A DNA stretch of 64,000 nucleotides from Hydrogenimonas urashimensis (GCF_016593255.1 NZ_AP023212.1:794001-858000), one strand, 5' to 3'. Positions 33,537 through 42,266 are shown, counted from the stretch's first letter. A program made the numbers and translations. The notes: generated by a model from the sequence alone, not told the origin.

Positions 33537-34679
33537 TCAATGACTCACTTTTCGTATCTTGGGTGCCGGCTCATCGGGTGCTTCAAAAAGAAATATGCCT
33601 GACGGTTTCGGAACCGGCCACATATAATGCTTCCACCACTTTTTCGGATCCGGATCGGAGACGTTGTAGGCGAGCACTTCATCCTTCGTGTTGACACTGA
33701 AATAAAGATGCGGGGTGTCATTCGACCAGCGAAGGTGCAAAATCCATCCGGGGAACTTTAGAGTACGGGCGATTTCAAAGGTTTTGGCATCGATGATCTG
33801 TACATACGGGAAATCTTTGCCGCTAAACGATACGGCAAGCCACTTTTTGTCGGGGCTCAGCGCCGTAAATACCGGATTTCCCTTGACATCGATGGAGGTT
33901 ATCGGATTGAATTTGTGATCGAAAACAAAAACCTTCCTGTTGCCCACTGCCGGAATGAAGAAATAATCGCCGCTGATGCTCCAGAAACCAAAGTGGGGCA
34001 CTTTCAGTATACGCTCCTTTTTGCCCAGTTTCAAAGGCACTTTGCGATACTCCATCGTATCGAGATTCAATACGCCGATATCGGGAGAGTTGAAGAGGCC
34101 GACAACATAGAGATTTTTGTCGATCATCGCATCGAAAGGGACTTTGCCTATGTTTGTCACCTTTTTTTCGAGCACGAAATGAGGTTTTTTCTTGCCGGCG
34201 TTTTCGTCATGCATCACCCAGATTTCGTCACTGTCCATACATGCGAAAATCAGTTTGTCGCCATACTCTTTGATGCCGACATTCCGGCTGCCTGTTTTGA
34301 TCGTCTGCAGCGGATTGAGATCGCGGTCGAGTATTTCGACCGTTTTATTGTCGTAATTGGCCACTGCGACATAGTTGTCTCCCACGATGAAACCGATCGC
34401 ACTTTCGGATGTTTTGTACTCTTTGACCTTTTTGTCGTTGATAGGATCGAATTTTATGACATAACCGTCGCGGGTGATCACATAGCCGTCATTGTCCCGA
34501 AATTTTACGACAGCATGGTTGAAGTTGTGCATATTCTTGATCTCGTCCCAAACGAGGTTGTGCTTGATAACCGCGAGAGCCGAATTTTCCCTCTCGACAA
34601 CGAATATCTTCTCTCCCGCCGTCACCGTTGCGGCAGCAAAAAGCAGCGAAGTGACAATCAGATGGACGACTCTTTTCAT
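33537..34679 (-). CDS. nirF: Heme d1 biosynthesis protein NirF
   Basis: A 380-residue periplasmic beta-propeller protein resembling the heme d1 domain of NirS. The signal peptide is MKRVVHLIVTSLLFAAATVT. Propeller stretches include FNHAVVKFRDNDGYVITRDG and FTALSPDKKWLAVSFSGKDF. It binds a heme d1 precursor late in the pathway. It overlaps nirC at its start and is followed by nirJ after one base. Confidence 0.93.
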   Translation of the reverse strand: MKRVVHLIVTSLLFAAATVTAGEKIFVVERENSALAVIKHNLVWDEIKNMHNFNHAVVKFRDNDGYVITRDGYVIKFDPINDKKVKEYKTSESAIGFIVGDNYVAVANYDNKTVEILDRDLNPLQTIKTGSRNVGIKEYGDKLIFACMDSDEIWVMHDENAGKKKPHFVLEKKVTNIGKVPFDAMIDKNLYVVGLFNSPDIGVLNLDTMEYRKVPLKLGKKERILKVPHFGFWSISGDYFFIPAVGNRKVFVFDHKFNPITSIDVKGNPVFTALSPDKKWLAVSFSGKDFPYVQIIDAKTFEIARTLKFPGWILHLRWSNDTPHLYFSVNTKDEVLAYNVSDPDPKKWWKHYMWPVPKPSGIFLFEAPDEPAPKIRKVSH

Positions 34680-35005
34680 TTTTTATCCTTGAATTGCATA
34701 ATGTAGTCTGTGAGCGCTTCAAGCTGCGAAGCGTTCAAATCGTCAAAGGCAGGCATTGAATTTCTTGTATAGCCAAGCTGCCTGTAGGTATGATCCGGAT
34801 CGGCGATTTGGGCGATGATCTCACTGCGATCACGCTTGTTCGCAATGGTTTTGAATGACGGTCCAAAGGCTTCGGCAGTCTGGTGGTGGCATCCCCAGCA
34901 GTAGGCTTTGAAAAGCTTTTCACCCCTCTTGTGGTTTTCTGCATTCATCACAGCAGGAGCAACGAGCAGCAGCAGCACCGGTACGGCCGATCCGAAAATT
35001 TTCAT
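34676..35005 (-). CDS. Monoheme cytochrome c, NirC-like
   Basis: A 109-residue exported cytochrome c with a signal peptide (MKIFGSAVPVLLLLVAPAVM) and one heme motif CWGCH. The axial methionine is probably in TRNSMPAFDDL. It lies between the pentaheme gene and nirF, the usual place of NirC, which donates electrons to or matures cytochrome cd1. I chose the ATG at 35005, one base after the upstream stop codon, with GAGG nine bases before it. Confidence 0.85.
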   Translation of the reverse strand: MKIFGSAVPVLLLLVAPAVMNAENHKRGEKLFKAYCWGCHHQTAEAFGPSFKTIANKRDRSEIIAQIADPDHTYRQLGYTRNSMPAFDDLNASQLEALTDYIMQFKDKK

Positions 35006-35006
35006 T

Positions 35007-36125
35007 CTATTTGACCTCATAGACAATCTTTTTCATGAGATAGGGCTCCATTAAACTTTTTTCTTTCAACTGCAAAGTGTCCCAGCAACTTGGTTTTGTC
35101 AAGTATGCCCACATTGAAACGATGATTTTATCATCTCTCTTCAAAGAAGAAACTTTATAATGGAGACTTCTGCTCTCTTTTGCACGTAAATTGTTTTTAA
35201 AACCGTAGCCGTAAGCTTTCGAGGGTATCACAACAGGCTCGCCATCTTTGCCGGTGAATTCTATGACAAAACAGCCCTTACTGTCCTCATACGGACTCTT
35301 TTTGAAATTTCTCCATATTGTCTTGCCGTTTCGCATGATACTGATATCGAGATACTTCATTCTTGCGGCCTGGATAATCAACGGATGTGCCATCTGGTTG
35401 GTGATCTTGATTACAATTTCATCGCCTCCCGCGGATGCGGTCACATTCATCTCCACGCTCTTTTCGCGCATCTGCCTGCTGTGGATACCGGGAAACCTGT
35501 GGCTTCGGTGTTTTGTCCGTGCGCGTTTGTTCATTTTCTCGACTCCGCCGCGAACGTACGGCATGTGGCATTTGATACACTCTTTGCTCTCTTGCTTTTC
35601 GTCCATACCTTGGAAAATTAATAGGTCATGATCATTGTATTTGTGTGAATGGCATCCCATACAGACATAGCGGTCGTATATCGGACTCTTTACCATGGCA
35701 TGCTTGTCGCTTTCATCCGGATTTTCAAGCGAGCCGTACAGTGTGGGTTTGTATCCCGCGGCCTGTTTTGCCAGAACGATAATGTTTCTTTTATGGGCCT
35801 TTTTGACGTAGGCGATCTCATGACAATAGAAACATGATATGGCGTCTTTTTGTTCCTGATGAATGGGATTGGGCCTGGCCTTTCCCTGATCCATCGCATC
35901 GATATTGGTGGCCGCAGGCATATGACAGGCACCGCAGTCATATTTTTTCATGCTTGCTCTGTCTGCCACTTTTCTATGCAGTTCGTCATTGAAATAGGTT
36001 TTCGAATGATACGAGTGTTCATATTCGTCATAAATCTCTTCATGGCACTCTTTGCATGATTTGTTTGTAAGGTAGACTGCATACAAAAGTGGAGCAATGA
36101 CGACCAACAATACTGTTTTTTTCAT
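35007..36125 (-). CDS. Pentaheme cytochrome c
   Basis: A 372-residue exported protein with five CXXCH motifs (CKECH, CGACH, CFYCH, CMGCH, CIKCH) confined to about residues 20-190, then a heme-free beta-rich C-terminal half (about 200-372). The first 20 residues are a signal or anchor. The architecture recalls cytochrome c-554-like donors plus a second domain. It lies in the nir operon between nirS and nirC. An electron donor to NirS or NorC is likely, but the role is inference. Confidence 0.85.
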   Translation of the reverse strand: MKKTVLLVVIAPLLYAVYLTNKSCKECHEEIYDEYEHSYHSKTYFNDELHRKVADRASMKKYDCGACHMPAATNIDAMDQGKARPNPIHQEQKDAISCFYCHEIAYVKKAHKRNIIVLAKQAAGYKPTLYGSLENPDESDKHAMVKSPIYDRYVCMGCHSHKYNDHDLLIFQGMDEKQESKECIKCHMPYVRGGVEKMNKRARTKHRSHRFPGIHSRQMREKSVEMNVTASAGGDEIVIKITNQMAHPLIIQAARMKYLDISIMRNGKTIWRNFKKSPYEDSKGCFVIEFTGKDGEPVVIPSKAYGYGFKNNLRAKESRSLHYKVSSLKRDDKIIVSMWAYLTKPSCWDTLQLKEKSLMEPYLMKKIVYEVK

Positions 36126-36168
36126 TGTCGATCCTCTAAAGGATGGGATGTATCTTCTTCTCGCAGAA

Positions 36169-36189
36169 GTCTCCCCCGTCGGGGGAGAC
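36169..36189 (-). promoter_or_regulatory. Hairpin immediately 3' of nirS
   Basis: GTCTCCCCC and GGGGGAGAC form a perfect 9-bp stem with a 3-base loop, 11 bases after the nirS stop codon and 44 bp before the next gene. There is no U-run on the minus strand, so it looks like a processing or 3'-stabilising hairpin within the operon. Confidence 0.7.
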
Positions 36190-36199
36190 GAAGGGACGA

Positions 36200-37909
36200 T
36201 TACGCGCCCGGAATCTCCTGTCGGTGTTCGACAGAATAGGTGAAGGTAGGCGTCGTCATATTGTAGATATACTTGATGAACTTGCCTGTTTTGGCATCAT
36301 AGATACCGATACGGCCGGTTGTCCACTCGGAAATGAATGTCCATTTGCCATGGTTGGCAGGTTCGGCATGCAGCAGCCTCGGCTGAACCGGATGCTTGAC
36401 CTTTTTGCCTTTTTTGGGTGTATAGGTCACAAGCTTCTCTTTGGAAAGCTTGGATGCCTTTTCTTTACCCTTGACAGTCTGATACTGCGTTGCATCCCAT
36501 GTCTGCAGAATTTTGCCGGTATGGGCATCGATCAGGTGGCCTTTTTTCTTGCCGACTTCAATGATGCGGTCGGTTTTGAGTGTCTGTTTGTTGATCAGAT
36601 AGACTTTGTTGTAATTGGCCGGTCCGCCAAGTACACAGTCTGACCAGATATAGGGTGTATCTTTGCTTGTACCGACAAAGAGACCGCCGCCCGCAGTCGG
36701 CACGTTGGCCACGACTTCGTTGTTCATGTTCCAGATAACGACATTACCGACATTCATGCTGTTTGTCGCATTGAGCTGGCCGTACTTGTCATTATGCCAG
36801 GAACTTCCCTGTCCCGGGTGCGGTTTTGTGCCAGGTCCTGTATAGATCTTGGCTGCCAGTTTTTTCGTTTTGAGGTCGATGACGCCCATCAGGTCGCTTC
36901 CCTGGGATGCGACGTAAACGAACCGTCCATAATCGACACCTTCGTTTTCGAACGCATCATGCAGAATTTTACCGATATTGGGAATATCTCCGACAATCGG
37001 GAAATCGGGTTTGCTGTAGTCTACGATGTAGACGTGTCCGGCATCTTTAAGAGCGAAGCTGAAATAGGGCGCATAGGGCGTATCCGCAATATAGGCGACA
37101 CGGCTCGGGCCGATGTTGCCATCCGGATCGATAACGCTGGAAGTCGGGTAAACTTTGAGCGGTTCAAGCGTTTTGGCGTCACAAAGTACCGCACCGCCCG
37201 GATTGTAATCACCGGCCATCACATATTTGCCATCGGGAGAAACTGCCAGACCGCGGGACTCCTGTCCTACCTGTACACTCGCGATAGCAGGCTGACCCGG
37301 AGCGTTGAGGTCGAACATCGTCAAACGGCCGGATCGGCTGATGGAATAGGCGTAGCGGGGCATACGCTTGTTGGTCACCGTAACGTGAACCGCAAATCCC
37401 GCTTTATGGCGTGAAAGCACTTTTCCGGTCGTACCGTCGATAAAGTCGACCAGTGAAGCGTCACGCTCTGTGGCGAAAACGATATCTTTGACATCTTTGA
37501 CATCGACCGGTTTCGGATACTTCTTGTAGAGCGCATCCCGGTCAGCCAGTTTTTTCCACGTCTTTTTGACTTCATCAAGAGAGAGTTTGAGCTCGACTGT
37601 GTTTTTCCAGTTCATGAGCCAATCGACCATGCCTGCCGCATCGTCTCGGCTGAACATATGCTTCCATGAAGGCATCGCCGTACCTTCACGCCCGTTCAGG
37701 ATCGTGTCGGCAAGCATCTGGGCATTTTTCTTTTTCAGCGCCTTGGGACGAAGGTCGGAACCGACACCACCCTGGTGGATCGGACCGTGACATCCCTGAC
37801 ACTCTTTTTCGTAGGTTTTGGCAAAGTCCATTTTCGATGTACCGGCATACAGTGAACCGGTCACCATGGAAACAGCGGCAGCCATACCAAGAAGTTTTGC
37901 AATCTTCAT
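36200..37909 (-). CDS. nirS: Cytochrome cd1 nitrite reductase
   Basis: A 569-residue periplasmic enzyme that reduces nitrite to NO. The signal peptide is MKIAKLLGMAAAVSMVTGSL, and the heme c domain holds CQGCH (ECQGCHGPIHQGG) with the methionine region GTAMPSWKHMFS. An eight-bladed heme d1 propeller follows (about residues 140-569; GPGTKPHPGQGSSWHNDKYG carries catalytic-type histidines). It is flanked by hairpins on both sides and has AAGGAG before its ATG. It lies in the same operon as norCB. Confidence 0.97.
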   Translation of the reverse strand: MKIAKLLGMAAAVSMVTGSLYAGTSKMDFAKTYEKECQGCHGPIHQGGVGSDLRPKALKKKNAQMLADTILNGREGTAMPSWKHMFSRDDAAGMVDWLMNWKNTVELKLSLDEVKKTWKKLADRDALYKKYPKPVDVKDVKDIVFATERDASLVDFIDGTTGKVLSRHKAGFAVHVTVTNKRMPRYAYSISRSGRLTMFDLNAPGQPAIASVQVGQESRGLAVSPDGKYVMAGDYNPGGAVLCDAKTLEPLKVYPTSSVIDPDGNIGPSRVAYIADTPYAPYFSFALKDAGHVYIVDYSKPDFPIVGDIPNIGKILHDAFENEGVDYGRFVYVASQGSDLMGVIDLKTKKLAAKIYTGPGTKPHPGQGSSWHNDKYGQLNATNSMNVGNVVIWNMNNEVVANVPTAGGGLFVGTSKDTPYIWSDCVLGGPANYNKVYLINKQTLKTDRIIEVGKKKGHLIDAHTGKILQTWDATQYQTVKGKEKASKLSKEKLVTYTPKKGKKVKHPVQPRLLHAEPANHGKWTFISEWTTGRIGIYDAKTGKFIKYIYNMTTPTFTYSVEHRQEIPGA

Positions 37910-37920
37910 ATTTTCTCCTT

Positions 37921-37949
37921 CGTTTTGAGATTTCCTCCCCTCAAAAACG
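37921..37949 (-). promoter_or_regulatory. Hairpin just upstream of the nirS ribosome-binding site
   Basis: CGTTTTGAG (37921-37929) pairs with CTCAAAAACG (37940-37949) with one bulged A. It lies directly before the AAGGAG of nirS, downstream of the 51-residue ORF. Together with the hairpin at 36169-36189 it could mark a stable nirS mRNA. Confidence 0.6.
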
Positions 37950-37987
37950 GAGCCATGCGACTCACCTTACCACTCACCCTCCGGCTA

Positions 37988-38143
37988 CTATCTTCCCTCT
38001 TCCAGTTTTTTCTTTTCCTGGAAGTAGATGAAGAACATGGGAATAATCAGAACCGTATGCAAAAAGATGGTCAATGTCAACGGACCCTGATTCAACCATG
38101 CGAAAAAGTTGCCACATGCAATGTCAGAGCATGTACTCCACAT
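37988..38143 (-). CDS. 51-residue membrane protein between norB and nirS
   Basis: A small ORF beginning MWSTCSDIACGNFFAWLNQG with one membrane helix (LTLTIFLHTVLIIPMFFIYF) and a charged end EKKKLEEGR. AAAGGAG lies five bases before the ATG. Two cysteines lie before the helix. The size and topology recall small subunits of heme-copper oxidases (CcoQ-like), so it may be a subunit or assembly factor of NorBC. I know no name for it. Confidence 0.7.
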   Translation of the reverse strand: MWSTCSDIACGNFFAWLNQGPLTLTIFLHTVLIIPMFFIYFQEKKKLEEGR

Positions 38144-38176
38144 AGTATACTCCTTTCATTCTTATATTAAATATAA

Positions 38177-38208
38177 ATCGTAAGGAAGAGTTGCCCCTTC
38201 CTTGCGAT
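38177..38208 (-). promoter_or_regulatory. Hairpin immediately 3' of norB
   Basis: ATCGTAAGGAAG and CTTCCTTGCGAT form a 12-bp stem (one G-U pair) with an 8-base loop, beginning at the norB stop codon. No U-run follows in the minus direction. It resembles the hairpins after nirS and napA. Confidence 0.68.
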
Positions 38209-39662
38209 CAGGCCGCTGCGGCAGCGACCGCCTCACTCTTCTCTTCGGCCGATTCAACGGCACCGATGGTCAAAAGATCCCATGCCAGATAGACGAATCC
38301 GATGAAAGTGACCAGCCCCATAACCAGACGCCATGCCTGGGCCTGCAGCATCCAAGGCAGCTCCTGGGCAACGAAGTAGGCATCCCATCCGCCGCCGAGA
38401 TCGGCGCGTTCGACAAGGACCTGTTCGTAACCGGCTATGGTCAGCGCAACAGTCATACCCAGAACACCGAAGGTCACCAGAACGATCGCCATTTTACTTT
38501 TGAATGTCATCGTCATTTTCTTGATGCCGTAGGAGCCCTGGACACCCAGGTACATCATACCGATCAGGATCGTCGCGTAGGCGCCGAAGAAGGCCAGGTG
38601 GCCGTGCGCTGCCGTGAACTGTGTGCCGTGGGTATAGATATTGACCTGCGGCAATGTATGGAAGAAGCCCCAGATACCGGCACCCAGGAAGTTACCGAAT
38701 GCGTTGAGCGCGATCCATCCCATCGCAGGTGTGTTGTTGACGGCATGTCCGGTCTGACCCGCTTCACAGTGGCCCTGCTCTTTACCCCAGTCGTAGAGGA
38801 CATGGACGAACATCGCGACCAGCGGCACAGGCTCGAGTGCGGAGAAGAGCGCACCGATCTCCCACCAGTATTCGGGTGTTCCGATCCAGAAGTAGTGGTG
38901 TCCAAGACCGAGGATACCGGAACCAAACAGCATCAATACTTCGATCCAGAGCCACATCTCGACGATTTCGCGTTTCGCTCCAAGGATTTTGATCAGTCCG
39001 TAGGCCGCCAGTGAACCGACGAAAACTTCCCAGGTCGCCTCGACCCACAGGTGGATAACCCACCACCACCAGTACTGATCCATGGAGATGTTGTCGGTAA
39101 AGAACATACCGCACAGATAAAGGCCGGCCAGTGCGAAGAGGTCCGCGACCATAACGGTCATGATGCCCGTTTTTTTGCCTTTCATAAAGGTGGCGAAGAC
39201 ATTCCAGTAGAAAATCAATACGACGACGACAATACCGATATCCGCCCAGCGGGGTGCTTCGATATATTCACGTCCTTCGTTGATGAACCAGATGGTCGAC
39301 TCGTTGCCCGGTCCGACCTGAATGAAAATATAGACAAGAACCACTACGGTTACGGCTGCCGTCAATACCCAGAAGGCAAGTTTGCCAAGGCCGATTGCCA
39401 CGGCTTCTTCACCCGTTTCATCGGGTATCATATAATAGACTGAACCGATCATGGCATAAAGCATCCAGACAACCAACGCGTTGATATGCACCATACGCGC
39501 TACGTTGAAATCGAACAGTTCAAACAGAAAACCCGGATAGAGAAATTGAATGGCAGCTATCAGTCCCATCAGCAGCTGTGCGCCGAAAAGGACAAGCGCC
39601 ACACGAAAATAGTTCATCGCCAGTTTTTGCGATTCATATTTCAAATGAGCACTAGTGAGCAT
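38208..39662 (-). CDS. norB: Cytochrome c-dependent nitric oxide reductase subunit B
   Basis: A 484-residue, twelve-helix member of the heme-copper superfamily that reduces two NO to N2O. Typical cNOR segments are ARMVHINALVVWMLYAMIGS, VIHLWVEATWEVFVGSLAAY (histidine and glutamates), HHYFWIGTPEYWWEIG with the HH pair, and AAHGHLAFFGAYATI with the heme ligands. There is no N-terminal quinol-type extension, and norC lies upstream, so it is the cNOR type. It overlaps norC by 11 bp. Confidence 0.97.
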   Translation of the reverse strand: MLTSAHLKYESQKLAMNYFRVALVLFGAQLLMGLIAAIQFLYPGFLFELFDFNVARMVHINALVVWMLYAMIGSVYYMIPDETGEEAVAIGLGKLAFWVLTAAVTVVVLVYIFIQVGPGNESTIWFINEGREYIEAPRWADIGIVVVVLIFYWNVFATFMKGKKTGIMTVMVADLFALAGLYLCGMFFTDNISMDQYWWWWVIHLWVEATWEVFVGSLAAYGLIKILGAKREIVEMWLWIEVLMLFGSGILGLGHHYFWIGTPEYWWEIGALFSALEPVPLVAMFVHVLYDWGKEQGHCEAGQTGHAVNNTPAMGWIALNAFGNFLGAGIWGFFHTLPQVNIYTHGTQFTAAHGHLAFFGAYATILIGMMYLGVQGSYGIKKMTMTFKSKMAIVLVTFGVLGMTVALTIAGYEQVLVERADLGGGWDAYFVAQELPWMLQAQAWRLVMGLVTFIGFVYLAWDLLTIGAVESAEEKSEAVAAAAA

Positions 39663-40317
39663 GTGTACCTCCTGCTAAACGTTTCGCATTCTGGGAGAAG
39701 TTGCGAGGGAAACCATTGGTATCAATCGCACTCATATGTTTGAGAAATGCTACGACTGCGATTGCTTCATCTTTTGTAATCCCGAGATTCGGCATCATGC
39801 GTGCATGCGTAGGATATTGCGAGGGATGCATCAAAAATTCCGCCATCGCCTCTTCTTTCGACTCTTTGCCGGTGATTCCGGTCATCGTGCCGTCGTTCCA
39901 TTTCGGATCGAGCCACGCTTTTGTGAGATCTGGCGCAAAATACGCACCGTTGCCCAGCAGTGTGTGACAATCCATACAGTTTTTTGCCTGAACAGTCAGT
40001 TTGCCGTGATGCAGAAGCGCCGCAGCCTCTTCATTGCTCCACTCTTTACCGAAGAAAGGCTCTTTTTCACCGATTACCGGCACCTCGTGACCACGTTTGT
40101 CGTCCATTACATAGTCAATATGGTAGTTGATGACCGAAGCTGCCGGAATACGCTTTTTAATCCCTTTCGCCAGATCCTCATCGCTTCCCATACTGATCTG
40201 CCCCATCGTGTTGAACGTCAGCCAGATAAGCAATACGGTCGCCGTTCCTGTGACCCATGCAGCCGAACGACGCCAGAACCGTATGCTCGTCCAGACCGAA
40301 GCACTCTTCTTGCTCAT
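39652..40317 (-). CDS. norC: Nitric oxide reductase subunit C
   Basis: A 221-residue membrane-anchored cytochrome c. It has one N-terminal helix (AAWVTGTATVLLIWLTFNTM), then the heme motif CMDCH in VQAKNCMDCHTLLGNGAYFA and the methionine region HARMMPNLGIT. It carries electrons to NorB. The ATG at 40317 has AGGAG just upstream; a GTG one codon earlier is less likely. The C-terminus is histidine-rich (GGTHAH). Confidence 0.96.
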   Translation of the reverse strand: MSKKSASVWTSIRFWRRSAAWVTGTATVLLIWLTFNTMGQISMGSDEDLAKGIKKRIPAASVINYHIDYVMDDKRGHEVPVIGEKEPFFGKEWSNEEAAALLHHGKLTVQAKNCMDCHTLLGNGAYFAPDLTKAWLDPKWNDGTMTGITGKESKEEAMAEFLMHPSQYPTHARMMPNLGITKDEAIAVVAFLKHMSAIDTNGFPRNFSQNAKRLAGGTHAH

Positions 40318-40327
40318 CACTCCTCCT

Positions 40328-40675
40328 TTAATTTATTGGTTGACTATCTTCCGCCGATTCATAGCGTTTTTCCGACTCCTCCACAAGATAAAAGTACAAA
40401 TGTGGCGCAATGAGATAGATCATCATTGCCACCGTCAGTACTTTTGCCGTGAAAGGGTTGCTGTGAATCCGTATCGAAAGATCGTACAAACTGTAAGCCT
40501 GCAATATCCAGAATATATAGCCGAAAGGCTGCCATTTCCTGGGAACAAACCCCATTTTGGACAAGGTGATCAACGCAGCATAACCGACTCCGAACACAAG
40601 AACCAGCGTCGCTACGATGAATATTCCCAAAAACTCATCCGGTGCCAGCTGAGGCATATAGATGACCGTTTCCAT
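40328..40675 (-). CDS. Small membrane protein before norC
   Basis: A 115-residue protein with three predicted membrane helices (about residues 16-38, 48-66 and 78-98). It is the first gene of the nor/nir operon, 11 bp before norC, with the FNR-type box about 100 bp upstream of its start. It may be a NorC/NorB assembly or accessory factor, perhaps a local substitute for NorD/NorE/NorF proteins, none of which is seen. I do not recognise a family. Confidence 0.75.
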   Translation of the reverse strand: METVIYMPQLAPDEFLGIFIVATLVLVFGVGYAALITLSKMGFVPRKWQPFGYIFWILQAYSLYDLSIRIHSNPFTAKVLTVAMMIYLIAPHLYFYLVEESEKRYESAEDSQPIN

Positions 40676-40770
40676 GACACTCCTTTCTTAAAAGTCCTTT
40701 TTAAAAGTGACTTTTCAATATACCCGGATAAGGCATGGAGATATTATGACAATATTTATCGTTGATCGGA

Positions 40771-40784
40771 TTGACATGCATCAA
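40771..40784 (-). promoter_or_regulatory. FNR/NNR-type box for the nor/nir operon
   Basis: TTGACATGCATCAA (TTGAC-N4-ATCAA; minus strand TTGATGCATGTCAA). CATAAT at 40748-40743 on the minus strand predicts a start near 40736, placing the box at about -41.5. It should control the 115-residue ORF, norC, norB, the 51-residue ORF, nirS and downstream genes. Confidence 0.85.
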
Positions 40785-40881
40785 GAAAATGCGTTTTTTT
40801 TGTTGTTTTGAAGATGAAGAGAAATTTTCAGAATTTTTTAATCAAAGCAGCCGGGATCCCAAAACATGGGGTTTGGATAAA

Positions 40882-41256
40882 TTATCGATTTTTGTAGGGA
40901 ATACAGCGGGCGGCAAAAAAAGGACGGACATAGGCATCGGATACAAAATTGTCACCTTCCAATCTCCATCCGCTGGATTTTTTCAAAATCAAAGACTGTG
41001 CTCCTTTGCGCACCATTCGGCTTTCACAGATGATCGGCTCCCCCTTTTCGAAAGCCTCTTTCACCTCTTTCATTCGGGTAGTGGTAACCCAGTAATGCGC
41101 GCCGATCGCCAGGGCGAGAAAGAGCGCAACCGAAGTCAAACCGGTTTTTTTGGCATTTTTTCCCATAAAAGGCCGTGTTGTTACGAAAAGTGTCACCAAA
41201 AGAATGATTGCAGCCAGTATAAGATAGGCACCTTCAATATAAAAAAAATTTCCCAT
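40882..41256 (-). CDS. Membrane protein of unknown function near nor
   Basis: A 124-residue protein with two membrane helices (IEGAYLILAAIILLVTLFVT and about residues 38-56) and a soluble C-terminal domain with two cysteines (PIICESRMVRKG, FFAARCIPYKN). It has its own FNR-type box at 41323, giving it nitrogen-oxide regulation. The cysteines may hold a metal or a disulfide. It is not a known Nor or Nos protein that I can recognise. Confidence 0.7.
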   Translation of the reverse strand: MGNFFYIEGAYLILAAIILLVTLFVTTRPFMGKNAKKTGLTSVALFLALAIGAHYWVTTTRMKEVKEAFEKGEPIICESRMVRKGAQSLILKKSSGWRLEGDNFVSDAYVRPFFAARCIPYKNR

Positions 41257-41322
41257 TTTTTAACCTCACCTTGAATCTACGATATTAATCTACTAATATT
41301 ATCAAAATAGGGAAACCAAACA

Positions 41323-41336
41323 TTGACCTATGTCAA
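41323..41336 (-). promoter_or_regulatory. FNR/NNR-type box for the 124-residue membrane protein
   Basis: TTGACCTATGTCAA is a palindromic TTGAC-N4-GTCAA site. On the minus strand TAATAT at 41301-41296 fits a start near 41289 with the box at about -40.5. No comparable -10 is seen in the plus direction toward the regulator gene. Confidence 0.72.
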
Positions 41337-41416
41337 TTGCTTCATGTCATCTAAACTGTTTCTCAGTCACAAATCCCTATACTTTTCCATTCAGTTATAT
41401 GTTTTAAGGAAACAGT

Positions 41417-41602
41417 TTGGATGTAATTCTTACCCTGGTTTTCAGTATCGTGATGCTTTTTTTCATGATTTTTCCTGCCATGAAAATCACGGAATGGATC
41501 GATACACGCTTTCCGATTCCCCGGAAACTCTACACGCCGGTGATGCTGACAATAGTTGTGCTTCTATCCCTTTGTATCGGACTTTTTTTAAAATTTGCAT
41601 GA
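41417..41602 (+). CDS. Small two-helix membrane protein
   Basis: A 61-residue ORF starting at TTG with AAGGA upstream. Two hydrophobic helices (VILTLVFSIVMLFFMIF and TPVMLTIVVLLSLCIGLFL) flank a polar turn ITEWIDTRFPIPRK. It ends 22 bp before the preferred start of the Crp/Fnr gene and is probably co-transcribed with it. The function is unknown; it could be a small accessory of the nor system. Confidence 0.6.
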   Translation: MDVILTLVFSIVMLFFMIFPAMKITEWIDTRFPIPRKLYTPVMLTIVVLLSLCIGLFLKFA

Positions 41603-41624
41603 AAGAAAACGGAAACAGAAAATC

Positions 41625-42266
41625 ATGATGAAAAAACTGAAAAAATTTTACCTCTTCAGACACATGAGTGAAGAGAAGCTTGCCCGGCTCGAGGAGATTT
41701 CCAACATCGTCGAATACAAAAAAGGGACCATCCTCTTCTTCGAAGGTGACGAAGCAAAAAATATGATCGTGCTTATCGATGGCATCCTGCAGGTTTACAA
41801 AACGGACCAGAAGGGAAACAAGGTGATTTTGCACCATTTCTTCCCCATCGATGTTATCGCCGAAATCGTCAATCTCGAACATATGCGTTATCCGGCCTCG
41901 GCAGAGTTCGAAACGGACGGCAGGGCGCTTGTGATCAACTACGAACTTTTCGAAAAGGAATTTCTCAAAGATCCGGAAGTCTCCTTTGCATTCATCAAAT
42001 CGCTTTCGAAGAAGATCAAATATCTCGAAAACGTCATTGCCACCAACATGGTGATGAATTCGACGGCACGGGTTGCCAAATTCATCTGCGAACACGGTCA
42101 TGAAATCTCATCTTTGAAAAAGAGCATGATCGCCGCTGATTTGAACATGACTCCCGAAACGCTTTCGCGCATATTGAAAAAGCTTTCGACACTCGGCCTT
42201 ATCGAAAAGAAAAAAGACGAAATTATCGTTCTGGACAAAGAGGGGCTTGAAACCTTCTATCTGTAA
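41625..42266 (+). CDS. Crp/Fnr-family regulator, probable nitrogen-oxide regulator
   Basis: A 213-residue regulator. The N-terminal cyclic-nucleotide-type sensor (about residues 8-125) has KGTILFFEGDEAKNMIVLID. The C-terminal HTH has TARVAKFICEHG and the recognition helix MTPETLSRILKKL, with the E..SR residues that in FNR contact TTGAT. There is no cysteine cluster for an Fe-S switch, so it belongs to the Nnr/Dnr/NssR-like group that senses NO, probably by heme. It sits among the boxes it is predicted to bind. An ATG one codon later is also possible. Confidence 0.88.
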   Translation: MMKKLKKFYLFRHMSEEKLARLEEISNIVEYKKGTILFFEGDEAKNMIVLIDGILQVYKTDQKGNKVILHHFFPIDVIAEIVNLEHMRYPASAEFETDGRALVINYELFEKEFLKDPEVSFAFIKSLSKKIKYLENVIATNMVMNSTARVAKFICEHGHEISSLKKSMIAADLNMTPETLSRILKKLSTLGLIEKKKDEIIVLDKEGLETFYL

